Below, piece by piece: positions 18,100 through 27,905 of a stretch of 64,000 bases of DNA. The DNA lies in contig NZ_CP082922.1 in the NCBI RefSeq assembly GCF_019931675.1, forward strand, positions 558,001-622,000, in the 5' to 3' direction. The stretch comes from Nocardioides rotundus. GTDB lineage: Bacteria; Actinomycetota; Actinomycetes; Propionibacteriales; Nocardioidaceae. The position numbers and the translations under genes were made by a program. Below the pieces are notes generated by a model. It saw only the letters and a program-made list of their open reading frames with translations. It did not search any database and was not told the DNA's origin. Position 1 is the first letter of the stretch. Each line of letters opens with the position of its first letter.

Positions 18100-18855
18100 A
18101 TGACCCAGAGGTTCGAGGGACAGACGGCGCTGGTCACCGGAGCGAGTCGCGGCATCGGCCTGGCGATCGCCCGGCGGCTGGTCGACGAGGGCGCCAAGGT
18201 GGTGATCACCGCCCGCAAGGAGGGCCCGCTGGCCGAGGCCGTGGAGCAGCTCGGCGGCGCCGAGCACGCGCTGGCCGTCCCGGGCAGCGCCGGGGACGCC
18301 GACCATCGCGCGGAGGCCGTGCGCCGTGCGGTCGAGCACTTCGGCTCGCTGGACGTGCTGGTCAACAACACCGGGATCAACCCGGTCTTCGGCTCGCTCA
18401 TGGAGCTCGACCTGGACGCCGCCCGCAAGATCCTGGACACCAACGGCGTGGCCGCCCTCGGCCTGGTGCAGGAGGCGCACCGCGCCTGGATGGGCGAGCA
18501 CGGCGGGGCGATCGTCAACGTCGCCTCGGTCGCCGGCATCCGGCCCGCGCCGGGCATCGCGATGTACGGCGCCAGCAAGGCCCTGCTGATCCACCTCACC
18601 GAGGAGCTCGCCGTCGAGCTCGGCCCCGACGTCCGGGTCAACGCCGTGGCCCCGGCCGTGGTGAAGACCGACTTCGCGACCGCGCTCTACGAGGGCCGTG
18701 AGCAGGAGGTCGCCTCCGCCTATCCGCTGAAGCGGCTCGGCGTGCCCGAGGACATCGGCAGCGTGGTCGCCTTCCTGGCCTCCGCCGACGCCGGATGGTT
18801 GACCGGGCAGACCCTGGTGGTCGACGGTGGCGTCACCCTGACCGGAGGTGCGTGA
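18100..18855 (+). CDS. SDR-family oxidoreductase, first gene of acyl-CoA operon
   Basis: A 251-residue short-chain dehydrogenase: TGASRGIGLA cofactor motif, NNTGINP, Ser in NVASVAG, and the Tyr-Gly-Ala-Ser-Lys active site. GGAGG lies upstream of ATG 18100. As the first gene of the operon, followed at once by an APH kinase and three acyl-CoA dehydrogenases, it may act as a 3-hydroxyacyl-CoA or alcohol dehydrogenase in side-chain breakdown. The stop overlaps the next start by one base. Confidence 0.85.
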   Translation: MTQRFEGQTALVTGASRGIGLAIARRLVDEGAKVVITARKEGPLAEAVEQLGGAEHALAVPGSAGDADHRAEAVRRAVEHFGSLDVLVNNTGINPVFGSLMELDLDAARKILDTNGVAALGLVQEAHRAWMGEHGGAIVNVASVAGIRPAPGIAMYGASKALLIHLTEELAVELGPDVRVNAVAPAVVKTDFATALYEGREQEVASAYPLKRLGVPEDIGSVVAFLASADAGWLTGQTLVVDGGVTLTGGA

Positions 18856-19871
18856 TGGCAGCTGAGGAGACGCCGGGGCTGGACCCGGCACGGCTCGCGG
18901 AGTGGCTGCAGGGCCGGGTGGAGCTGTCCGGCCCGCTGAGCGCGGAGGTGATCGCCGGCGGCAAGTCCAACCTGACCTACGTGGTCACCGACGGCACCCG
19001 CGACCTCGTCGTGCGCCGGCCGCCGCTGGGGCACGTGCTCGCCACCGCCCACGACATGGGCCGGGAGTACCGCGTCATGTCCGCCCTGCAGGACACCGAC
19101 GTACCGGTCCCCCGGATGTATGCCCACTCCGAGGACGACGACGTGCTGGGCGCGCCGTTCTACGTCATGGAGCGGGTCGCGGGCGTGCCCTACCGCACCG
19201 CCGAGGAGCTGCGCCCGCTCGGCCCCGAGCGGACCCGGACGATCTCCGAGGGCCTGGTCGACACGCTGGTCGCGCTGCACGAGGTGGTGCCCGAGGAGGT
19301 CGGCCTGGGCGACTTCGGCCGCCCCGACGGCTTCCTCGAGCGCCAGCTGCGGCGGTGGAGTCAGCAGCTGGAGTCCTCGCGCTCGCGCGACCTCCCGGAC
19401 GCCGACACCCTCCGCGAGCGGCTCGCGGCCGCCGTACCCCGCCAGTCGGCGCCCGGCATCGTGCACGGCGACTTCCGGCTCGACAACATCCTCACCGACG
19501 ACCGGGACCGGCCGGCCGCGGTGATCGACTGGGAGATGGCCACCCTCGGCGACCCGCTCACCGACCTCGCGCTGATGGTGCTCTACCACCGGCTCGCCGA
19601 GCACATCGGCTCCGCCGTGGCCGACGCCTCGAACGCCCCCGGCTTCCTCTCCGAGGAGGAGGTGCTGCGGCGCTACAACGCGGCGTCCAGCCGCGACCTC
19701 GGCGACCTCGACTGGTACCTCGGGCTGGCGGTCTACAAGCTCGCGGTCATCCTCGAGGGCATCCACTACCGCTACAGCCAGGGCCAGACCGTGGGCTCGG
19801 GCTTCGACCGGGTGGGCGAGGTCGTCCCACCCCTGCTCGCCACCGGACTCGACGCACTCAAGGAGCGATGA
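18855..19871 (+). CDS. APH-family phosphotransferase (ACAD10/11-type kinase domain)
   Basis: A 338-residue aminoglycoside-phosphotransferase-fold kinase with the catalytic loop HGDFRLDN and the metal-binding [16 protein letters not shown]. Proteins of this type travel with acyl-CoA dehydrogenases and resemble the kinase domain of animal ACAD10/ACAD11, which phosphorylates 4-hydroxyacyl-CoAs. The context here (start overlapping the SDR stop, an ACAD gene directly after) supports a role with hydroxyacyl-CoA substrates and not in antibiotic resistance. Confidence 0.85.
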   Translation: MAAEETPGLDPARLAEWLQGRVELSGPLSAEVIAGGKSNLTYVVTDGTRDLVVRRPPLGHVLATAHDMGREYRVMSALQDTDVPVPRMYAHSEDDDVLGAPFYVMERVAGVPYRTAEELRPLGPERTRTISEGLVDTLVALHEVVPEEVGLGDFGRPDGFLERQLRRWSQQLESSRSRDLPDADTLRERLAAAVPRQSAPGIVHGDFRLDNILTDDRDRPAAVIDWEMATLGDPLTDLALMVLYHRLAEHIGSAVADASNAPGFLSEEEVLRRYNAASSRDLGDLDWYLGLAVYKLAVILEGIHYRYSQGQTVGSGFDRVGEVVPPLLATGLDALKER

Positions 19872-21085
19872 TGGACTTCGCCTTCGACGACCGCACCGAA
19901 GGGCTGCGCGCCTCGCTGCAGGACTTCATGGACACCCACGTCCACCCCAACGAGCAGCGCTTCCACGACGAGGTCGAGGCGCTGGAGGACCGCTGGGCGT
20001 GGGACTCGGTGCCCGTGCTCGCCGAGCTCCGGGAGGAGGCGCGACGCCGCGGGCTGTGGAACCTGTTCCTCCCCGGCGCCGACGGCGCCGGCCTGACGAA
20101 CCTGCAGTACGCCCCGCTCGCGGAGATCACCGGGCGCAGCATGCACCTGGCCCCGCCGGCCCTCAACTGCGCGGCTCCCGACACCGGCAACATGGAGGTG
20201 CTCTCCATGTTCGGCAGCGAGGAGCAGAAGGAGCGGTGGCTCGCACCGCTGCTCTCGGGCGAGATCCGCTCGGCGTTCGCGATGACCGAGCCGGACGTCG
20301 CCTCCTCCGACGCCACCAACGTCTCCATCGACATCCGGCGCGACGGCGACGAGTGGGTGATCAACGGCCGCAAGTGGTGGATCACCGGGGCGATGAACCC
20401 GAACTGCAAGGTCTTCATCGTGATGGGCAAGACCGACCCGAGCGCGGACCGGCACCGGCAGCAGTCGATGATCCTGGTCCCGCGGGACACCCCCGGCGTC
20501 GAGGTGCTGCGCGGCATGGAGGTCTTCGGGTACGACGACCACGAGCACGGCGGGCACGCCGAGCTGCGCTTCACCGACGTCCGGGTGCCGGTGGCCAACC
20601 TGGTCGGCGAGGAGGGCTCCGGCTTCGCGATCGCCCAGGCCCGCCTGGGGCCGGGACGGATCCACCACTGCATGCGCTCGGTCGGGGTGGCCGAGATGGC
20701 GCTGGAGGCCATGTGCCGCCGCGCGCTCTCGCGCGAGCCGTTCGGCAAGCCGCTGGCCGAGCAGGGCGTCATCCAGGACTGGATCGCCGAGGCGCGGGTG
20801 CGGATCGAGCAGCTGCGCCTGCTCACGCTCAAGGCCGCGTGGCTGATGGACACCCAGGGCAACAAGGGGGCGCACACCGAGATCCAGGCGATCAAGATCG
20901 CCGCCCCCGCCACCGTGCAGTGGATCCTGGACAAGGCGATCCAGACCCACGGCGCCGGTGGGCTCTCCCAGGACTTCCCGCTGGCCGGTGCCTACGCCGG
21001 CATCCGGACCCTGCGGTTCGCCGACGGGCCGGACGAGGTGCACAAGGCGGCTCTGGCCCGCCGCGAGCTGAAGGGATACCGATGA
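19871..21085 (+). CDS. Acyl-CoA dehydrogenase (first of three)
   Basis: A 404-residue flavoprotein with family signatures [14 protein letters not shown] (FAD/substrate contact), WWITGAMNP and a C-terminal [15 protein letters not shown] segment. It resembles the ACAD10/11-like group. Start: two consecutive ATGs occur at 19868 and 19871; the second has better spacing from AGGAG. Expected to form a 2,3-enoyl-CoA with electrons passed to ETF. The preceding gene is the matching APH kinase, the pair that in animals forms one fused protein. Confidence 0.87.
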   Translation: MDFAFDDRTEGLRASLQDFMDTHVHPNEQRFHDEVEALEDRWAWDSVPVLAELREEARRRGLWNLFLPGADGAGLTNLQYAPLAEITGRSMHLAPPALNCAAPDTGNMEVLSMFGSEEQKERWLAPLLSGEIRSAFAMTEPDVASSDATNVSIDIRRDGDEWVINGRKWWITGAMNPNCKVFIVMGKTDPSADRHRQQSMILVPRDTPGVEVLRGMEVFGYDDHEHGGHAELRFTDVRVPVANLVGEEGSGFAIAQARLGPGRIHHCMRSVGVAEMALEAMCRRALSREPFGKPLAEQGVIQDWIAEARVRIEQLRLLTLKAAWLMDTQGNKGAHTEIQAIKIAAPATVQWILDKAIQTHGAGGLSQDFPLAGAYAGIRTLRFADGPDEVHKAALARRELKGYR

Positions 21086-22269
21086 GCGCGCGCGACGACC
21101 TGGCCCGGCGGGTCGTGGAGTTCCTCGCCGAGCACGACCCTGACACGACGGACCGGGTGGAGTTCCTCCGGGCAAGGTACGACGCCGGGCTGGCCTGGGT
21201 GGCCTTCCCCGAGGGCCACGGCGGGCTGGGGCTGTCCCGGTCGCTGCAGGCCGAGGTGGACCGGCTCTTCGCCGAGGCGGGCGCCCCGGACAACAACCCC
21301 CGGGCCAACGGGATCGGCCTGGGCATGGCCGCGCCCACCATCCTCGCCTTCGGCACCGAGGAGCAGAAGGAGCGCTTCCTCAAGCCCCTGTGGACCGGCG
21401 AGGAGATCTGGTGCCAGCTGTTCAGCGAGCCCGGCGCCGGCTCCGACCTGGCCGCGCTCGCGACGCGGGCGGTGCGCGACGAGGCCAGCGGCGAGTGGGT
21501 GGTCAACGGGCAGAAGGTGTGGACCTCCGGTGCGCAGAACGCCCGGTTCGCGATCCTGGTCGCCCGCACCGACGTGGACGTGCCCAAGCACCGCGGGATG
21601 ACCTACTTCCTGGCCGACATGACCGACCCCGGGGTCGACGTACGCCCCCTGCGCCAGGTCACCGGCGAGGCGGAGTTCAACGAGGTGTTCCTCTCCGACG
21701 TGCGGATCCCCGACACCCAGCGGCTCGGCGACGAGGGTCAGGGCTGGCAGGTCGCCAACTTCACCCTCAACAATGAGCGGGTCGCGATCGGTGGCCGGGC
21801 CCTGCCCCGCGAGGGCGGCATGGTCGGCATCGTGTCGCAGACCTGGAGGGACCGCCCCGAGGCACGAACGCCGGAGCTGCACGACCGGCTCCTGCGCTCG
21901 TGGGTCGAGGCGGAGGTGGCCCGGCTCACCGGCGTGCGCCTGCGGCAGAAGCTCGCTCAGGGCGTGCCCGGCCCGGAGGGGGCGGCGATGAAGCTGTCCT
22001 TCGCCCGGCTCAACCAGCAACTCTCGGGCCTGGAGCTGGAGCTGCTCGGCGAGGACGGGCTGCGCTACTCCGACTGGACCATGGTGCGTCCCGAGCACGT
22101 CGACTTCACCGGCCGCGACGCGGGCTACCGCTACCTGCGCGCCAAGGGGAACTCGATCGAGGGCGGCACCTCGGAGATCCTGCGCAACATCGTGGCCGAG
22201 CGGGTGCTCGGCCTGCCCGCGGAGGCCCGCGGCGACAAGGACGTCCCCTTCAAGGAGCTGCCCCGATGA
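21082..22269 (+). CDS. Acyl-CoA dehydrogenase (second of three)
   Basis: A 395-residue acyl-CoA dehydrogenase with [22 protein letters not shown] and a C-terminal [23 protein letters not shown] ending, all hallmarks of FAD-binding ACADs of the long branched or steroid-side-chain type. ATG overlaps the previous stop as ATGA. With the third ACAD gene it may form a heteromeric FadE complex, as in actinobacterial cholesterol catabolism; that pairing is inferred from adjacency. Confidence 0.87.
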   Translation: MSARDDLARRVVEFLAEHDPDTTDRVEFLRARYDAGLAWVAFPEGHGGLGLSRSLQAEVDRLFAEAGAPDNNPRANGIGLGMAAPTILAFGTEEQKERFLKPLWTGEEIWCQLFSEPGAGSDLAALATRAVRDEASGEWVVNGQKVWTSGAQNARFAILVARTDVDVPKHRGMTYFLADMTDPGVDVRPLRQVTGEAEFNEVFLSDVRIPDTQRLGDEGQGWQVANFTLNNERVAIGGRALPREGGMVGIVSQTWRDRPEARTPELHDRLLRSWVEAEVARLTGVRLRQKLAQGVPGPEGAAMKLSFARLNQQLSGLELELLGEDGLRYSDWTMVRPEHVDFTGRDAGYRYLRAKGNSIEGGTSEILRNIVAERVLGLPAEARGDKDVPFKELPR

Positions 22270-23336
22270 CCGACCTCGACCTGCTCCCGACCGACATCGA
22301 GGAGGACCTGCGCGCCTCGGTCCGCGGCGTGCTGGACCGGCGCTGCGGCCCGGACACCGTGGCTGCGATGTACGACGGCGACCGCGCCGTCGTCGAGCCG
22401 CTGTGGCGGGCCATGGCCGTCGAGCTCGGCCTGGCCGGCCTGCTCGTGCCCGAGTCGCTGGGCGGCTCAGGAGCCACCGCCCGCGAGGCCGCCGCCGTGA
22501 TGGAGGAGCTGGGTCGGGCCTGCGCGCCCGTGCCGTTCCTGACCAGCGCGGTGATCGCCACGACGTCGCTGCTGCCCTCCGGTGACGAGCTGCTCGGCGC
22601 GCTGGCCGCCGGGGAGCGCACCGGCGCCCTGGTCGTGCCGTTCTCCACCGCGCCGGACGCCCCGCTGCCCGACCTCGCCGAGGGCGGGACGGTGCGCAGC
22701 GTCGCCGGCGCCCTGGAGGCCGACGTACTCCTCGTGCCCGCCGGCGGCACCCTCCGCGTGGTCGACGCGACCGAGGCAGGCGTCGAGCCGGTGGTCTCGC
22801 TGGACATGTCCCGCCAGCTCGCCGACGTGACCGTCCCGGCCGGAGCCGGGCGCGCCGTCGAGGGCGATGGCGAGGCGGCCGCGCGTGCCGCCCTGCTGGC
22901 GGGGGCGGCGCTGCTCGCCTCCGAGCAGCACGGCGTCGCGTCCTGGTGCCTGCGCGAGACGATCGGGTACGTCGGCCAGCGGCGGCAGTTCGGCCGGGTC
23001 GTGGGTGGCTTCCAGGCGCTCAAGCATCGGCTGGCCGACCTGTTCGCGGAGACCGAGCAGGCGGCCGCGACCGCGGCCTACGCCGCCGCCGTCCTGGCCG
23101 CCGAGGACGCCGACCTGCCGATCGCCACCGCGGTGGCGCAGTCGTGGTGCTCGGAGGTGGCGGTGCATGCCGCCGAGGAGGCGCTGCAGCTGCACGGCGG
23201 CGTCGGGATGACGTGGGAGTACCCCGTCCACCTCTACCTCAAGCGCGCCAAGGCCGACCAGATCGCGCTCGGCACCCCGGGTGCGCATCGGGCCCGTCTG
23301 GCCACCCTCGTCGACCTCCCGGGAGGAACCGCATGA
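22266..23336 (+). CDS. Acyl-CoA dehydrogenase (third, short form)
   Basis: A 356-residue ACAD-family protein, shorter than its neighbours and with weaker active-site signatures in the middle domain. The C-terminal domain keeps YVGQRRQFGRVVGGFQALKH and ALQLHGGVGMTWEYPVHLYLKR. Short, divergent FadE subunits often pair with a longer partner into an alpha2beta2 enzyme, which fits the gene just upstream. ATG overlaps the previous stop as ATGA. Confidence 0.82.
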   Translation: MTDLDLLPTDIEEDLRASVRGVLDRRCGPDTVAAMYDGDRAVVEPLWRAMAVELGLAGLLVPESLGGSGATAREAAAVMEELGRACAPVPFLTSAVIATTSLLPSGDELLGALAAGERTGALVVPFSTAPDAPLPDLAEGGTVRSVAGALEADVLLVPAGGTLRVVDATEAGVEPVVSLDMSRQLADVTVPAGAGRAVEGDGEAAARAALLAGAALLASEQHGVASWCLRETIGYVGQRRQFGRVVGGFQALKHRLADLFAETEQAAATAAYAAAVLAAEDADLPIATAVAQSWCSEVAVHAAEEALQLHGGVGMTWEYPVHLYLKRAKADQIALGTPGAHRARLATLVDLPGGTA

Positions 23337-24352
23337 CCGCCAGCACCCAGATCCGGCTCGCCGCCCGCCCGGTCGGCGAGCCGCAGGACTCCGACTTCGA
23401 GACCACCACCGAGGAGCTGCCCGGGCTCGCGGACGGGCAGGTGCTGCTGCGCACGCTCTACCTCTCCCTGGACCCCTACATGCGCGGCCGGATGAGCGAT
23501 GCGAAATCCTATGCCGAGCCGGTGCCGATCGGAGGAGCGATGGTCGGCGCGACCGTGTGCGAGGTGGTCGAGTCGCGCTCGGAGCGCCGTGCCGTGGGCG
23601 ACGTCGTGCTCGCCTACACCGGCTGGCAGACCTACGCCGTCGCCGACGCCCGGGCGACCCGCCGGCTCGATCCGGAGGTCGCGCCGGTCCAGACCGCGCT
23701 GGGCGTGCTCGGGATGCCCGGCTTCACCGCCTATGCCGGGCTGCTGGAGATCGGCCGGCCGCAGCCGGGGGAGACGGTCGTGGTCGCCGCGGCGACCGGG
23801 CCGGTCGGCTCGGCGGTCGGGCAGATCGCCCGGATCAAGGGCGCTCGCGCCGTCGGCATCGCCGGTGGTGAGGAGAAGACGCGCGCGCTGATCGAGGACT
23901 TCGGCTTCGACGCCGCGGTCGACCACCGGGCGCCGGACTTCGAGGAGCAGCTCGCCGCCGCGACGCCGGACGGGGTGGACGTCTACTTCGAGAACGTGGG
24001 CGGCCCGGTCGGCGCGGCCGTCGTACGCCGGCTCAACAAGCTCGCCCGGATGCCGGTCTGCGGCCTGGTCGCCGACTACAACGCCACCGAGGTGCCCGCC
24101 GGGCCGGACCGGCTGCCCGGCTTCATGGGCCGGGTGCTGCGGCTCAGCCTGACCGTGCGCGGCTTCATCCAGGACGAGTTCGTCCCGACCCACCACGAGG
24201 CGTTCCTCCGGGAGATGGGTGCGTGGGTCGCCGAGGGCCGGGTGCGCTATCGCGAGGACGTCGTGGACGGGCTGGAGAACGCTCCCGAGGCGTTCCGCGG
24301 CCTGCTCACGGGCCGCAACTTCGGCAAGCTGATCATCAAGGTGGCGCCGTGA
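23333..24352 (+). CDS. MDR-superfamily NADP-dependent oxidoreductase (CurA-like)
   Basis: A 339-residue medium-chain dehydrogenase/reductase without the zinc ligands of alcohol dehydrogenases. LSLDPYMRGRM near residue 45 and the cofactor region VVAAATGPVGSAVGQIARI are typical of the CurA / leukotriene-B4 dehydrogenase branch, which reduces alpha,beta-unsaturated carbonyls. Within this operon it could reduce enoyl intermediates. Start ATG 23333 overlaps the previous stop and follows GGGAGG. Confidence 0.83.
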   Translation: MTASTQIRLAARPVGEPQDSDFETTTEELPGLADGQVLLRTLYLSLDPYMRGRMSDAKSYAEPVPIGGAMVGATVCEVVESRSERRAVGDVVLAYTGWQTYAVADARATRRLDPEVAPVQTALGVLGMPGFTAYAGLLEIGRPQPGETVVVAAATGPVGSAVGQIARIKGARAVGIAGGEEKTRALIEDFGFDAAVDHRAPDFEEQLAAATPDGVDVYFENVGGPVGAAVVRRLNKLARMPVCGLVADYNATEVPAGPDRLPGFMGRVLRLSLTVRGFIQDEFVPTHHEAFLREMGAWVAEGRVRYREDVVDGLENAPEAFRGLLTGRNFGKLIIKVAP

Positions 24353-24981
24353 CCGAGCTGGTCGTGCTCGACGTCAACGAGACCCTGTCGGACCTGACCC
24401 CGCTCGCGGAGGTCTTCGCCGACGTGGGTCTCCCCGGGCAGGCCGACGCCTGGTTCGCCGGGGTGCTGCGCGACGGGTTCGCCGTCGCGCTCACCGGCGG
24501 CCAGGCGGGCTTCGCCGAGATCGGCCGGGCGGCCGTGGCGGCCCGTGCCGGCGAGGAGGCCGCCGAGCGGGTGATCGGCGCCTTCATGGAGCTGCCGGTG
24601 CATCCGGATGTGCCCGACGGGCTGCGCGCCCTGCGCTCCGCCGGGCTGCGCGTGGTCACGCTCTCCAACGGGAGTACGGCGGTCGCCGACGCCCTGCTCA
24701 CCCGCGCCGGGGTCCGCGACCAGGTGGAGGCGTTGCTCAGCGTCGAGGACGCCCCGCGCTGGAAGCCGGCGCCCGAGGCCTACCGCTACGCCCTCGACCT
24801 GCTGGGGGTCGAGGCGGCGGACGCGGTGATGGTGGCGGTGCACCCGTGGGACGTGCAGGGGGCGCAGGCGGTCGGCATGCGCGGCTGCTACCTCGACCGC
24901 GCGGGGGCGCCGTACCCCTCGTGGCTGCCCGCGCCCGACCTCGTGGTGCCGGACCTGGCGAGCCTCGCCGCGCGCCTCTGA
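24349..24981 (+). CDS. HAD-family hydrolase, type II haloacid dehalogenase-like
   Basis: A 210-residue HAD protein. Motif I is DVNETL with the nucleophile Asp at residue 8, motif II is TLSNG, and the motif III lysine is in RWKPAPEAYRYA. The asparagine after DV and the cap size match type II 2-haloacid dehalogenases, but specificity is not secure. The start is GTG 24349, overlapping the previous stop as GTGA, making it the last gene of the seven-gene operon. Confidence 0.8.
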   Translation: MTELVVLDVNETLSDLTPLAEVFADVGLPGQADAWFAGVLRDGFAVALTGGQAGFAEIGRAAVAARAGEEAAERVIGAFMELPVHPDVPDGLRALRSAGLRVVTLSNGSTAVADALLTRAGVRDQVEALLSVEDAPRWKPAPEAYRYALDLLGVEAADAVMVAVHPWDVQGAQAVGMRGCYLDRAGAPYPSWLPAPDLVVPDLASLAARL

Positions 24982-25006
24982 CCCGCCCGGGACCCCCTCG
25001 GGTGGG
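24982..25006 (+). terminator. Hairpin after the acyl-CoA operon
   Basis: CCCGCCCGGG pairs with CTCGGGTGGG (10 bp including two G-U pairs) across the loop ACCCC, beginning right after the HAD stop codon. There is no U-run, which is usual in actinobacteria. Confidence 0.5.
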
Positions 25007-25203
25007 AATCCGCTCGGCGAGCAGGCATACTGGCCTCACCGCGCGGGGGACGCGATCGGTCCCGCCCGCGGAGTTCACGCCGATGCTGTGTGAACGCTCC
25101 CGCCGCGAAGCAGGCGTGCGCCACGGGACTCTCCCGTCCGGCCACGCCGCGCGGCGTACCGAGAAGTGGTCGGAGGGCAATCCGGCCGATGGAGGAGGAC
25201 CCA

Positions 25204-27327
25204 GTGGCCCGAGGGGGTCAGCGCCGGTCGACGACCCGCCGCAACGGTCGGTCGAACCGCAAGCACACCGACAACGAGGGCATGATCCCGGTGCTCGCGC
25301 AGACGCTGCGCGACGTCGAGCGCAGCGTCGACGGCGGGGCCGTGACCAACGGCGTCAAGGGGCGCTTCCACGCGGCCGCGCTGCTGCTGCGCGAGGAGCG
25401 CGCCCGGGTCAAGGCCGACGAGGACCTGACCGACAACCAGCGCGCCCAGCAGCTCAAGCGGCTCGAGGGGCTCGCGCAGATCCTCGCGACCACCGCGGCC
25501 CGCAATCCGGCGCTGATGATGCTGGTGCCCGAGGACGCCGAGGTCTCCGACGACGCCCGCTGGGCCAAGGCGGAGATGATGCGCGCCGCCGGCTGGGAGG
25601 CGCCGGTCCGCACCGAGGCGAAGGCCGCCGACGGGGCTCCCGTCGACCGCCAGGTCGTGCCGCAGCAGGTGATCTCCCGCCAGCTCGCCAACCCCTTCCT
25701 CGTCCCCGACTACTCCGCCGCACGTCCGCGGCCGACGACCACCGGCCGGCTCTCGGACTGGGAGCTCATCGGCCCGCTGCTCAAGGCCTTCGAGTACGGC
25801 GGCGAGGGCGCGGCCATGCCGCTGCCCGACCCGACCCGCCGCCGGATGCCCGCCGGCCTGGAGCTGATGAGGCACCAGGCGCAGGTCGTGGCCGCCGCCG
25901 AGCAGGGGCACCGCTCCTTCCTGCTGGCCGACGAGCCCGGCCTGGGCAAGACCGCGCAGGCGCTGGTCGCCGCCGAGGCCGCCAACGCCTATCCGCTGCT
26001 GGTCGTCTCCCCGAACGTGGTCAAGGCCAACTGGGCGCACGAGGCCGAGCTGTGGACCCCGCAGCACCCGGTCACCGTCATCCACGGCGACGGTGACGAC
26101 ATCGACGGCTTCGCCGACATCGTGGTCGTCAACTACGAGATCCTGGACCGGCACGCCGGCTGGCTCGGACGCCTCGGCTTCCGCGGCATGGTGGTCGACG
26201 AGGCGCACTTCATCAAGAACCTCGCCTCGCAGCGCTCGCGGCACGTGCGGCACATCGCCGACCGGATCCGCGACCGGCACCCGTGGCCGCTGATGATGGC
26301 CCTCACCGGCACGCCGCTGATCAACGACATCGAGGACTTCAAGGCGATCTGGCAGTTCCTCGGCTGGGTCGACGACAAGGCGCCGCGGCCCGAGCTGATG
26401 CACGCGCTGGAGCAGACCCACCTCGATCCGGTCGACCGCGGCTTCTACCCCGCGGCGCGCAAGGCGGTCATCGACCTCGGCATCGTCCGGCGCCGCAAGG
26501 TCGACGTGGCCGCCGACATCCCCGCCCGCCGGATCGCCGACATCCCGGTCGAGCTCGACGACGCCGTCGGCCGCTCCCTGCGGGAGGCCGAGCGCGAGCT
26601 CGCCGCCCGGATGGTCAAGCGCTACTGGTCGGCGATGGAGGCGCGCACCTCCGGCAAGGTGGTCGAGGGCATCGACCACGAGCTGGTGCGCCGGGTCGCC
26701 ACCTGGGAGCGGGAGGACTCCGACAACTCCCCGAGCGGCGAGAACGTGTTCACCATGGTGCGCCGGATCGGCCAGGCCAAGGCGACCCTCGCGGCCGACT
26801 ACACCGCTCAGCTGTCCCGCAACGTGGGCAAGGTGGTGTTCTTCGCCAAGCACATCGACGTGATGGACGCCGCCGAGCAGCTCTTCAAGGACCGCGGCAT
26901 CGGCTACACCTCCGTCCGCGGCGACCAGACCCGGGCGACCCGGGACAAGGCGATCGAGGCCTTCCAGAACGATCCGGACACGCACATCGTCGTGTGCTCG
27001 CTGATGGCCGCGGGCGTGGGCCTCAACCTGCAGGTCGCCTCCAACCTGGTGCTCGCCGAGCTGTCCTGGACCGACGCCGAGCAGACCCAGGCGATCGACC
27101 GGATCCACCGGATCGGCCAGTCCGAGCCGGTGACTGCGTGGCGGATCATCGCGGCCCAGACGATCGACACCAAGATCGCCGAGCTGATCGACTCCAAGGC
27201 CGGGCTCGCCGCCCGGGCGCTGGACGGCAGCGACGAGGAGATCGGCTCGTCGGAGGACGTCCAGCTCGAGGCGCTGGTCGCCCTCCTCACCGAGGCGCTG
27301 GAGGAGGAGGCCCCGGTCCCCGCCTGA
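25204..27327 (+). CDS. SNF2-family DEAD/DEAH helicase-like ATPase (SMARCAL1-like)
   Basis: A 707-residue SF2 helicase-like protein. Motifs in order are Q-like LMRHQAQVV, Walker A ADEPGLGKTAQAL, DEAH in VVDEAHFIKN, MALTGTPLIND (motif III), and the C-terminal CSLMAAGVGLNL plus QAIDRIHRIGQ (motifs V and VI). The HRIGQ ending is typical of SNF2 translocases of the SMARCAL1 type, which remodel or anneal DNA. An N-terminal helical region of about 220 residues is unassigned. GTG 25204 is chosen because GGAGGAGG lies just upstream; ATG 25189 would place that site inside the gene. The acidic C-terminal tail is low complexity. Confidence 0.82.
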   Translation: MARGGQRRSTTRRNGRSNRKHTDNEGMIPVLAQTLRDVERSVDGGAVTNGVKGRFHAAALLLREERARVKADEDLTDNQRAQQLKRLEGLAQILATTAARNPALMMLVPEDAEVSDDARWAKAEMMRAAGWEAPVRTEAKAADGAPVDRQVVPQQVISRQLANPFLVPDYSAARPRPTTTGRLSDWELIGPLLKAFEYGGEGAAMPLPDPTRRRMPAGLELMRHQAQVVAAAEQGHRSFLLADEPGLGKTAQALVAAEAANAYPLLVVSPNVVKANWAHEAELWTPQHPVTVIHGDGDDIDGFADIVVVNYEILDRHAGWLGRLGFRGMVVDEAHFIKNLASQRSRHVRHIADRIRDRHPWPLMMALTGTPLINDIEDFKAIWQFLGWVDDKAPRPELMHALEQTHLDPVDRGFYPAARKAVIDLGIVRRRKVDVAADIPARRIADIPVELDDAVGRSLREAERELAARMVKRYWSAMEARTSGKVVEGIDHELVRRVATWEREDSDNSPSGENVFTMVRRIGQAKATLAADYTAQLSRNVGKVVFFAKHIDVMDAAEQLFKDRGIGYTSVRGDQTRATRDKAIEAFQNDPDTHIVVCSLMAAGVGLNLQVASNLVLAELSWTDAEQTQAIDRIHRIGQSEPVTAWRIIAAQTIDTKIAELIDSKAGLAARALDGSDEEIGSSEDVQLEALVALLTEALEEEAPVPA

Positions 27328-27345
27328 GCGGGGCCGGCGCCGGCC

Positions 27346-27621
27346 TCAGACCTCGTCGTCCTCGCGCGGGTCGGCCGAGGGGTAGCCCGCCTTGGGCGGG
27401 ATGCCCTCCGGCTGCGGCTCCACCTGGCCCGGCCGCTGCTCGGGCGGGACGTCGGCGTCCTCGGGCACGTCGGTCTCGGTGGTGTCCTTGGTGCCGGTGG
27501 CGCCCACGTCACCGCCGGTGACCCCGACGCGCTCGCTGCTGACGCCCATCGAGCCCTCGACGTCCTGGTCGGAGTCGGTCAGGTCGCGGGTGGTCTCGTC
27601 GTCGTACGAGCGCCCGCTCAT
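27346..27621 (-). CDS. Small acidic, likely disordered protein
   Basis: A 91-residue protein rich in Asp, Glu, Pro, Gly and Thr with no hydrophobic core, ending in the acidic REDDEV. I do not recognise a family. Its ATG overlaps the stop of the preceding acidic gene (ATGA), and three more genes upstream are joined the same way, so it is the last member of a small reverse-strand operon. Confidence 0.5.
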   Translation of the reverse strand: MSGRSYDDETTRDLTDSDQDVEGSMGVSSERVGVTGGDVGATGTKDTTETDVPEDADVPPEQRPGQVEPQPEGIPPKAGYPSADPREDDEV

Positions 27622-27905
27622 GCCGGCTCCTCGGGCTCGCCCTGCTCGTCCTCCTGGCCGGCGTCCTCGCCCTGGCCGCCCTCGCCCTCCTGCTGCTTGT
27701 CCTCGTCCTCCTGGACCTCGTCGGGGACGTCCTCGTCGTCGATCGCCGGGTTCTTGTCCGGGTCGAGGTCGGGGCTCACCGGCTCGTTGAGATGGCCGCG
27801 GTCGCCGTACTTCTCCTCGTCCTCGAGGTTGTCCGCGCCGCCGGGGAACTTCTCCGGCTCCTCGGAGGTGGGGGTGGGCTGGGGGCCGAGGTTGTCCTCG
27901 CTCAT
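27618..27905 (-). CDS. Small acidic, Gln/Glu-rich protein
   Basis: A 95-residue protein, strongly acidic, with a C-terminal half almost entirely Glu, Asp, Gln and Gly, probably disordered. The N-terminus (MSEDNLGPQPTPTSEEPEKF) gives no domain. It overlaps the Nudix gene stop at its 5' end and the next acidic gene at its 3' end, so coexpression with the Nudix hydrolase is likely. Function unknown. Confidence 0.5.
   Translation of the reverse strand: MSEDNLGPQPTPTSEEPEKFPGGADNLEDEEKYGDRGHLNEPVSPDLDPDKNPAIDDEDVPDEVQEDEDKQQEGEGGQGEDAGQEDEQGEPEEPA

Noticed and set aside
18855..19871. Aminoglycoside resistance phosphotransferase
   Set aside because: It is coupled to acyl-CoA dehydrogenases and carries the ACAD-associated form of the fold, so a resistance role is unlikely.
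25075..27108. 677-codon minus-strand frame
   Set aside because: Antisense to the SNF2-type helicase, which has all helicase motifs; the translation is low complexity.
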